From assembly GCA_963702765.1 (NCBI GenBank), contig CAVPEB010000012.1, forward strand, positions 1-17,761: a DNA stretch of 17,761 bases, written 5' to 3'. Under the pieces are notes generated by a model. That model was not told the DNA's origin and searched no databases. It saw nothing but the letters and a program-made list of their open reading frames with translations. This DNA is from DATMNR01 sp963702765 (GTDB lineage Bacteria; Chloroflexota; Ktedonobacteria; Ktedonobacterales; Ktedonobacteraceae). The translations under genes and the position numbers were made by a program. Shown here piece after piece: positions 12,260 to 17,761 of the stretch (position 1 is its first letter; every line of letters begins with the position of its first letter).

Positions 12260-14584
12260 TTAGTGTAGGTGTAATCTGATGTGACCTTGTCCGGCTTGCG
12301 CTTGTTGTTTGAATACCTGGCCACCTGCAAATACAACGACTTCATACAATTTGCGTGGTGGGTGATAGTTTTCAAAGTGTTCTTCGATTTCTACAACTGC
12401 TTCGTCACCAAAGACCCGACAACTGATTGAGATATGCGCAAAATCTCCGTTCTGATACTCGAACGTTGATCCATCATCCTCATAAAGCGTGTAGTTTGCC
12501 AGTTCATCTCCTGTCATGTAGCATGTGAAGGTGAGTGGATCAGTAGGATGTTGATCTGTATATTGCATCAATGGCCCTGTGGGGATAATGCTATCGCCCC
12601 GAACGAATAATGGCCATTGCTCTATTGGGGAGGAAATTTCGCTCCAGCCCTCGCCTGGATACATATTGCCAGTCCAGAAATCAAACCAGTTACCCGAGGG
12701 TAGATAGACAGTTCTGCTTGTGTAGCCTTGCTCAAAGATTGGTGCGGATAGGATCGAGTCTCCTAACAGGAACTCATTTTCCGCGTCGCAGGCTTGTTCA
12801 TCTTGAGCATAGTGGTAGTATAATGGCCGTATAATTGGCGCACCACTGGTCGAGGCTTCATGAAAGAGTGTGTAAAGGTATGGCATAAGTCGATAGCGTA
12901 GTTCGATAGCTGTACGGTAGGCGCTTTCATAGGGTTCACCAAACGCCCAGGGTTCCTGATCTGGTTGACCAATTGAATTGTGATTGCGACAAAAAGGCAT
13001 CAGGCTCACCAGTTGGGCAAATCTCACGAGAAGCTCACCATTGGAAGCACCCCAGAAACCTCCAATATCCACGCCTACAAAAGGAACCCCGCTCATGCTG
13101 ATATTCAAGCACATAGGGATAGCCATGGAAATATGTTCCCATAGGCTAGTGTTGTCACCTGTCCAGAGTGCAGCGTAACGCTGCATGCCAGCAGTGCCGG
13201 AACGTGTCAACACGAACGGTCGCCTGTCAGGACGCAGACGTCTCAATCCCTCATAGGTAGCACGGGCCATCTCCATTCCATACGCATTATGAAAGAACTT
13301 ATGGAGAACTGCTGGTCCGTCTGGTCCTGTAACTTCATTTTCATCGGCACGATGTAGCACATCATTGCTCATTGTATTGCCATGAATAGATGGTTCATGC
13401 TTGTCTGACAGAAAGTTTGTGAGCGAGGGTTCATTCATATCGTTCCAGATGCCGTCGACTCCCTGTTCAAGCAGGCCTTGATAGTTATTACCCCACCAGT
13501 TACGTACTCTGGCGCGGGAAAAATCAGGAAAGACACAATCACCTGGCCATACACTGCCAGTAAAGATCTCACCGCTTATGTAGCGACAGAAATAATCATG
13601 CCCTATACCTTGCTGATAAACGATATACTTTTCATCGACCCTGGTGCCCGGGTCGATAATGGTTACCAGGTGTATGCCCTGGTTATGTATATCGTTTATC
13701 ATTTGAGCTGGATCTGGAAACTGGTCAGCGTTCCACGTAAAATTACGGTACTCATGCATATAATCGATGTCGAGCCAGATAGCATCACATGGATGGTTGC
13801 GTTCTCGCAGGCGGTGCGCAATCTGGCGTACCTGCTGCTCTGAGGTATAGCCCCAGCGTGACTGGTGATATCCAAGCGCCCAGCGAGGAGGTAAAGGCAT
13901 ATGTCCGGTGTGTTCAGTATACTGACGTAAAACATCTTCAGGTGTTGGGCCTGCTAAGAAATATGCAATGAAACTATCGCCCTGGACGGTTATAGAGACT
14001 TCAGTATCATGCGTAAGACCTAAATCCATGTCTACGCGGCCTGTATGGTCGATTAAGACCCCATAGGCTGAGCCATCTTCAATGTGGAGACTCAGGTAGA
14101 AAGGGATAGAGGTGTACATGCTCATCGTTTCCGAGTTGTGCGGATGGGGAGGATCGACATTCCAAATAGGGAATGCATGACCACGCTTATTCATTGTGCC
14201 TGTACGCTCACCAAGGCCATAGATGCGCTCTCGACTTGCGAGGGGCCTGATAAGGCGAACGGCATTCGAATCAAACGAGAAACCCTGCAAATACGGCTCT
14301 AAAGTAGCCTGTGCCTGGCTTTCGTTCAGAAAATCAGGCCATTTTTCATCTCCCTGGGTGACAATCAAGGAATGGTAGGGAAGTGTCCCTGTTTCGCCAT
14401 CGCTCAACTGGTAACGCGACTCGTCTAACTCTATTCCACGTATGGCTCTTATGCGTATGATCTCGCTACCAAGTAAAGTACCAGCCAGAATACAATCAAC
14501 ATTGGAGTCTTTCGATTTACCCAGCCAGATATGTTCATTCCCAAACTTACTTTGGTACTGAAGTTGTGAGATATGTGTGAACAT
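12260..14584 (-). CDS. GH31 family alpha-glycosidase (alpha-glucosidase-like)
   Basis: Retaining alpha-glycosidase of 774 residues. An N-terminal beta-sandwich (about 1-230, including ERIYGLGERTG) is followed by a (beta/alpha)8 barrel (about 231-570) and C-terminal beta domains. The GH31 signature GIWNDMNEPS gives nucleophile D382, and LWTGDNTS gives acid/base D477. Further substrate-site motifs are AIWLDIDYM (268-276), DFSRARVRNWW (354-364), TRSGTAG (460-466) and GVDIGGFWG (504-512). All key residues are present. No signal peptide is seen, so it likely acts in the cytosol on oligosaccharides. The GLGERTGTMNKRG segment (123-135) suggests alpha-glucosidase rather than alpha-xylosidase, but specificity cannot be settled. 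The ATG at 14582-14584 has only a weak SD (AGAAAGAG). No transporter or sugar regulator gene is adjacent. Confidence 0.96.
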   Translation of the reverse strand: MFTHISQLQYQSKFGNEHIWLGKSKDSNVDCILAGTLLGSEIIRIRAIRGIELDESRYQLSDGETGTLPYHSLIVTQGDEKWPDFLNESQAQATLEPYLQGFSFDSNAVRLIRPLASRERIYGLGERTGTMNKRGHAFPIWNVDPPHPHNSETMSMYTSIPFYLSLHIEDGSAYGVLIDHTGRVDMDLGLTHDTEVSITVQGDSFIAYFLAGPTPEDVLRQYTEHTGHMPLPPRWALGYHQSRWGYTSEQQVRQIAHRLRERNHPCDAIWLDIDYMHEYRNFTWNADQFPDPAQMINDIHNQGIHLVTIIDPGTRVDEKYIVYQQGIGHDYFCRYISGEIFTGSVWPGDCVFPDFSRARVRNWWGNNYQGLLEQGVDGIWNDMNEPSLTNFLSDKHEPSIHGNTMSNDVLHRADENEVTGPDGPAVLHKFFHNAYGMEMARATYEGLRRLRPDRRPFVLTRSGTAGMQRYAALWTGDNTSLWEHISMAIPMCLNISMSGVPFVGVDIGGFWGASNGELLVRFAQLVSLMPFCRNHNSIGQPDQEPWAFGEPYESAYRTAIELRYRLMPYLYTLFHEASTSGAPIIRPLYYHYAQDEQACDAENEFLLGDSILSAPIFEQGYTSRTVYLPSGNWFDFWTGNMYPGEGWSEISSPIEQWPLFVRGDSIIPTGPLMQYTDQHPTDPLTFTCYMTGDELANYTLYEDDGSTFEYQNGDFAHISISCRVFGDEAVVEIEEHFENYHPPRKLYEVVVFAGGQVFKQQAQAGQGHIRLHLH

Positions 14585-14625
14585 CTTTCATGATCTCTTT
14601 CTAAATGAAGCAGTCATAGCAGGTG

Positions 14626-14679
14626 TACATTTCTCAACCTGAAAAGCTCTATTTTTATAAATATGCATACATTCTCAAC
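14626..14679. promoter_or_regulatory. Repeated TACATT(T)CTCAAC motif upstream of GH31
   Basis: TACATTTCTCAAC (14626-14638) and TACATTCTCAAC (14668-14679) are direct repeats whose CTCAAC parts are 41 bp apart, about four helical turns. On the minus strand each reads TTGAGAA..., so they could be regulator sites or -35-like elements for GH31. Confidence 0.4.
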
Positions 14680-14876
14680 GAGATGTCAACCAGAAAGCAA
14701 CCATTTCAGACGGTATCCTTTTAATAGGGGAAAGCCATATGGGGGATGTCCTGGGGGGGACATTGAGTGGCTCAACACACGGGTCATGATCCTGGGGAGC
14801 AACAGTGAACTCCTTTCTTTCGACTGTTGTTTGAAGACCGGAAAACGTATCAAAAAAGCGTTTTCCGGTTTTTTTG
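14664..14876 (+). ncRNA. Candidate small RNA or attenuated leader
   Basis: A plus-strand segment that begins after a -10-like TATAAAT (14656-14662) and ends in a strong intrinsic terminator, with no credible ORF. It has successive hairpins: ATGTCC/GGACAT (14746-14763), TTGAG/CTCAA (14763-14775, sharing one base with the previous stem) and CAACAGT/ACTGTTG (14800-14829). The 16-base loop of the last contains CTCCTTTC, complementary to a Shine-Dalgarno sequence. It may be a free sRNA or a leader that controls the Rieske gene, which starts 118 bases later. The family is not recognised. Confidence 0.45.
14837..14875 (+). terminator. Strong intrinsic terminator upstream of the Rieske gene
   Basis: ACCGGAAAACG (14837-14847) pairs perfectly with CGTTTTCCGGT (14859-14869), followed by an uninterrupted T run to 14875. 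It is oriented to stop plus-strand transcription, but no plus-strand protein gene lies upstream. It therefore must serve an RNA or a leader. Confidence 0.85.
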
Positions 14877-14993
14877 GCTTTTTCTACCGCTAACTGACCT
14901 CTTGAACAGTGTTTCTTGGTTGCAAATGAAGTATGCTACTAGCAGGATAATTTGTATGAGCGCGATTTGTGAATTTAAAGGAAGCAAACCTCT

Positions 14994-16857
14994 ATGCAGA
15001 CAATCCCCGGTGATACACGCAATAGCCCTTTCGAATCGGATGGGACGTACTTTAAAGTAGCCAAGCGTAGTTGAGTTGGAAGAGCGACCTTTTAAAGTTG
15101 TTACGGTTGAAGAGCGACATATTTTACTGTTGCTTGCAGATGGACATATTCGAGCCTTGGATAGCCGGTGCCCGCACATGGGCTATCCACTGTCGCAGGG
15201 AACAGTCAGAGATGGAGTATTGCGATGTCACTGGCATCATTGGCGGTTTGATTTGGCTTCGGGTGGCTGTTTCACAGAAGGGGGAGATGATGTGGCAGTG
15301 TTTCCACTGGAGATTCGTGATGGTGAGGTGTGGGTAAGCCCTATACCGCTGGATGGTTACCTACGCCGACGGACTGAAAAATTTCTAGGCGATTTACGCC
15401 AGGGAATGGAAGAGCGTAATACTTTTTTGATTGCCAAAGCTGTGGCAGGTTTGAGGGCTAACGGCGTACCTGATAGAGAAATACTCAGTTCTGGAGCGAT
15501 GCACGGTTTACGCTTCCGCCAGGGTGGGTTCGCGATGGGACTTACAATTCTAACGTGTATGGATCGACTAATACCCGATTTACAGGAAGATGAGAAAGCG
15601 CTGGCCGATGTGCACGCACTGATTAACTGCGCTCGTGATTCGTTTATGGGTCCACCACGCCGCATGTTGCGTCCGCTTCCAACAACGCAATTTACGAACA
15701 AAGAGCAACTCAAGCACTGGTTTCGGCTTTTTATTGAGGATCGTGAAGCAGCGGGGGCAGAACGCGTATTACGTACAGCTATTGCAGCAGAATACTCAAC
15801 AGCAGATTTGATTGAGATAGTGCTGGCAGGTGCAACTGATCATTATTTTTTGAGTACCGGTCATGTTATTGATTTCACCAATAAGGCTTTTGAACTGTTT
15901 GAGGAAATGACGGTCAATGGGATGTTGCCCTACGGGGAGACTAATTCGCACGAGGTGTTGGCGACGACGCTTTCATCGGTGGTTCGACCGATGGCGATGG
16001 GATTTCGTCATGAAGAAGATGCTGATTGGCACGAGACGATAGAACCACAAGAGGCACTTTTTGAAGCTTTGCCTGGATTACTTGCGAAGCCACGCGATCC
16101 TCATTGGGCACGAGGGGAGCGGTCGGAGCAGTTGAGAAATGTGCTGTTGGCAGGGAAACCCAAAGAAATTACGCTTGCTTTAAGAGTAGCTTTAGAGCAG
16201 GGCGCGCCTGTTGATACACTGAGTAGTGTGTTAGCACGAGCGGGCATACATCGAGTAGCTCGCTTTCATGTGCAGAATGAAGAGGACTGGGATGATGTGC
16301 TGCATGTAATCAGCTACGCAAATGCTATTGATGCACTGGCACATCGCAATGCTGGACATTCATTGGAAGGTGATGTAGTTTTGATGAAGGCAGTTACACA
16401 TGGTTCCATGTTCGTCTATCTGACGCATTTCCTTAATATACCGCGCGCACTGTTGCCTGCAGAGCGTGGCAAAGTGGCAATTCCTGAACTGCTACATGAT
16501 CAGCCTGCATTATTAGGACGCCTGTTGTATTGTGCAGAATTTCAGCAAGTAGAGGAGGCTGCTGCGATTGTCCATTATTACCAGGAGTGGGGGTATGCAC
16601 TTGCTGATTTAAAAGCTACTTTGGGAAAGGCTTTGTTGCGTGAGGATGCAACTTTCCATACATTCCAAATGGTAGATGCGGCTTTTAAGCAGCATGCAAC
16701 ACTGGGTGAGACGCATCCTGATGGGCGCCTGGCACTGGTTGCTGCTACACGTTACATGGTGGCACAACGTTTACGTCGCAATGTACTTTTCTCGACGCAA
16801 AATGCTTTGAAGTTGCAGCGAGGGGAAGCGTTGAATGAGGAAATTGAGGAAGTTTAA
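14994..16857 (+). CDS. Rieske [2Fe-2S] protein with large helical domain; apparent +1 frameshift
   Basis: The N-terminal Rieske ferredoxin-like domain has the cluster motifs CPHMG and CHWHH: C32/H34 and C51/H54 counted from the TTG at 15076. About 500 mostly helical, His-rich residues follow that I cannot assign with confidence; a questin-oxidase-like fold is a guess. The Rieske frame opens only after 15060 and offers just that TTG, without an SD. The ATG at 14994 has AAGGA nearby and encodes 26 residues ending DGTYFKVAKRS, a normal Rieske N-terminus, then meets TGA at 15072-15074. Skipping T15072 joins it to ELEERPFKVV in the main frame, giving about 620 residues. The gene is therefore either frameshifted by one extra base or uses a +1 shift. 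It is probably an oxygenase or electron-transfer enzyme. It converges on the ECF gene with overlapping stop codons. Confidence 0.85.
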
Positions 16858-17453
16858 AGTTCGTCGATGCCCATTTGTATGAGTACTTGTTTGAGGTGGA
16901 GAAGGCCGAGACGCATGCGTGCTTTAATGGTGCCGAGAGGAATTTGCGTTCCTGCGGCAATTTCTGAATGAGTCCAGCCTTGAAAGTAGGCAAGCTCGAT
17001 TACCATGCGCTGTTCGGTAGGGATCTGCATGAGGGCTGCCCGAACGTGCGAACTTTTCACCGATTGCCATGCTGCATCCCAGGCATCCGGATTGGCAATA
17101 CTTTCATTTAGTTCTAGCTCTTCTAAAGGCGATTCTTGTATTGTTGATCGTCGGCGCACACGACGTAAGTAGTCGATGGTTCGGTGATGCATGATGGAAA
17201 TAAGCCAGCTTCGTGCTGCGCCAGATTGAGGCGAGTAGGTCGTGGCACGCCGCCATACAGACAGAAATGCGTCTTGCAGCAGGTCTTCAGCAACTTGATG
17301 ATCCGCAACCATGCGGTAAGCCAGCGAGTAGAGGATGCGACTGTAGCGTTGGTAGAGCGAATCCATGGCCCATACTGCGCCGCCAGCAATGGCGTTAAGT
17401 AGGGCTTCGTCGCTCGGTTCGTTTTGAGTTTCGGCATCCCTTGTTGTTTGCAT
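16854..17453 (-). CDS. ECF-type RNA polymerase sigma factor
   Basis: 199 residues with only regions 2 and 4, typical of extracytoplasmic-function sigma factors. Region 2 spans about 34-100, with YSLAYRMVADHQVAEDLLQDAFLSVWR and the -10-recognition part RSWLISIMHHRTIDYLRR. A variable acidic linker follows (105-130). Region 4 spans about 133-192, with the helix-turn-helix SEIAAGTQIPLGTIKARMRLGL. It directs polymerase to a stress-type regulon that cannot be named. The ATG at 17451-17453 has AAGG about six bases upstream. No anti-sigma gene follows, since the next gene converges and shares the TTAA of both stop codons (16854-16857). An anti-sigma could only lie upstream, beyond the window. Confidence 0.95.
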   Translation of the reverse strand: MQTTRDAETQNEPSDEALLNAIAGGAVWAMDSLYQRYSRILYSLAYRMVADHQVAEDLLQDAFLSVWRRATTYSPQSGAARSWLISIMHHRTIDYLRRVRRRSTIQESPLEELELNESIANPDAWDAAWQSVKSSHVRAALMQIPTEQRMVIELAYFQGWTHSEIAAGTQIPLGTIKARMRLGLLHLKQVLIQMGIDEL

Positions 17454-17761
17454 GTTACGCCTTGTCGTCTTCTATTCTTTCGCATTAGACTACGTCAGGA
17501 AGCTATGATTAGATCAATTTATTACTTTTTGTTACTACTCACATGTTGAACCATCTTTCGAGTGTTTCATTGAAAGGTTTACGTCGAGTAAGGGCGGCGC
17601 TTGCGCGCTCTATATAAGACATGGGGGATCAGAGGAGCGCAATCGCTAAGCGATCCGGACAGCGAAGTTCCCCCACACCGCATCCGTGTAAGCGACCTGG
17701 ACAGCGCAAGCGCCCCCACACCGCATCCACACAACCCATGTCCCTACAGATCATGATTGAC
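17454..17761. other. Region upstream of the ECF gene, with repeat
   Basis: 308 bases to the window edge with no credible gene on either strand. The half next to the ECF gene is A/T-rich (a possible -35 TTGATC on the minus strand near 17511-17516, no clear -10). The half at the window edge is the repeat at 17618-17742. Confidence 0.5.
17618..17742. repeat. Repeat element bounded by 8-bp inverted ends
   Basis: GACATGGG (17618-17625) and CCCATGTC (17735-17742) are perfect inverted ends. Between them TAAGCGA-CC/TC-GGACAGCG...CCCCCACACCGCATCC is tandemly repeated: copy one at 17647-17688, copy two at 17689-17732, period 42. There is no transposase ORF, so it is at most a small non-coding element. 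Confidence 0.7.

Larger units (their letters stand above)
14585..14993. other. Divergent intergenic region, GH31 / Rieske
   Basis: 409 bases. It holds the GH31 upstream region with a repeated TTGAGAA motif (14626-14679), a possible plus-strand -10 TATAAAT (14656-14662), a series of hairpins ending in a strong terminator (14746-14875), and a final 118 bases before the Rieske start. A weak -10 GATAAT (about 14945-14950) lies in that last part. The open frame 14663-14893 (plus) runs through the terminator and is not a gene. Confidence 0.55.

Noticed and set aside
14663..14893. 76-codon plus-strand open frame before the Rieske gene
   Set aside because: It reads through a strong intrinsic terminator and several hairpins, and its C-terminus is just the translated terminator.
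15072..15095. UGA in the Rieske leader frame as a selenocysteine codon, given tRNA-Sec in the window
   Set aside because: After the UGA the frame runs only six codons to a TAA, and the Rieske domain continues in another frame. A +1 shift explains the data better.
17618..17742. Insertion sequence
   Set aside because: It has inverted ends but no transposase and no visible target duplication, so it is listed only as a repeat.

Overview
The window looks like a chromosomal segment of a Ktedonobacteria-type Chloroflexota. This is an inference from the overall style: many TTG/GTG starts with good Shine-Dalgarno (SD) sites, a multi-zinc-ribbon protein, a long TPR protein with an acidic E/S/T/P/Q-rich linker, a lone Roadblock protein, two sigma factors and short dispersed hairpin repeats between genes. 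Base composition is close to balanced and looks uniform. I see no transposase, phage gene or CRISPR array.

Layout, left to right. Positions 1-97 (minus) hold a selenocysteine tRNA with anticodon UCA and a good promoter of its own, cut by the window edge. Next come a HAD phosphatase (minus), a phenylacetate-CoA-ligase-like enzyme (plus) and a CPBP membrane protease (minus). The last two converge on a 20-bp perfect hairpin. A small Cys-rich ORF (plus) is followed by ndk (minus), a repeat block of mini-hairpins, a Roadblock/LC7 protein, a TPR protein split by a probable frameshift, and an M16 peptidase with a near-consensus promoter. From ndk to the M16 gene everything is on the minus strand. 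M16, TPR and Roadblock are close enough to be one operon, read in that order. Further right on the minus strand are a five-zinc-ribbon protein, a group-2 (RpoD-like) sigma factor with a palindromic leader, a PRC-barrel protein and a GH31 alpha-glycosidase. On the plus strand, a probable small RNA or attenuated leader precedes a Rieske protein with a large helical C-terminal domain. The Rieske gene converges, with overlapping stop codons, on an ECF sigma factor (minus).

Most genes are single-purpose housekeeping or accessory functions with no common pathway. The main points of interest are the tRNA-Sec, two apparent +1 frameshifts (one exactly at a UGA codon in the Rieske gene), the sRNA/leader candidate at 14664-14876, the structure-conserved hairpin repeats, and the 13-bp palindrome ahead of the sigma gene. 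I found no clearly new multi-gene system.
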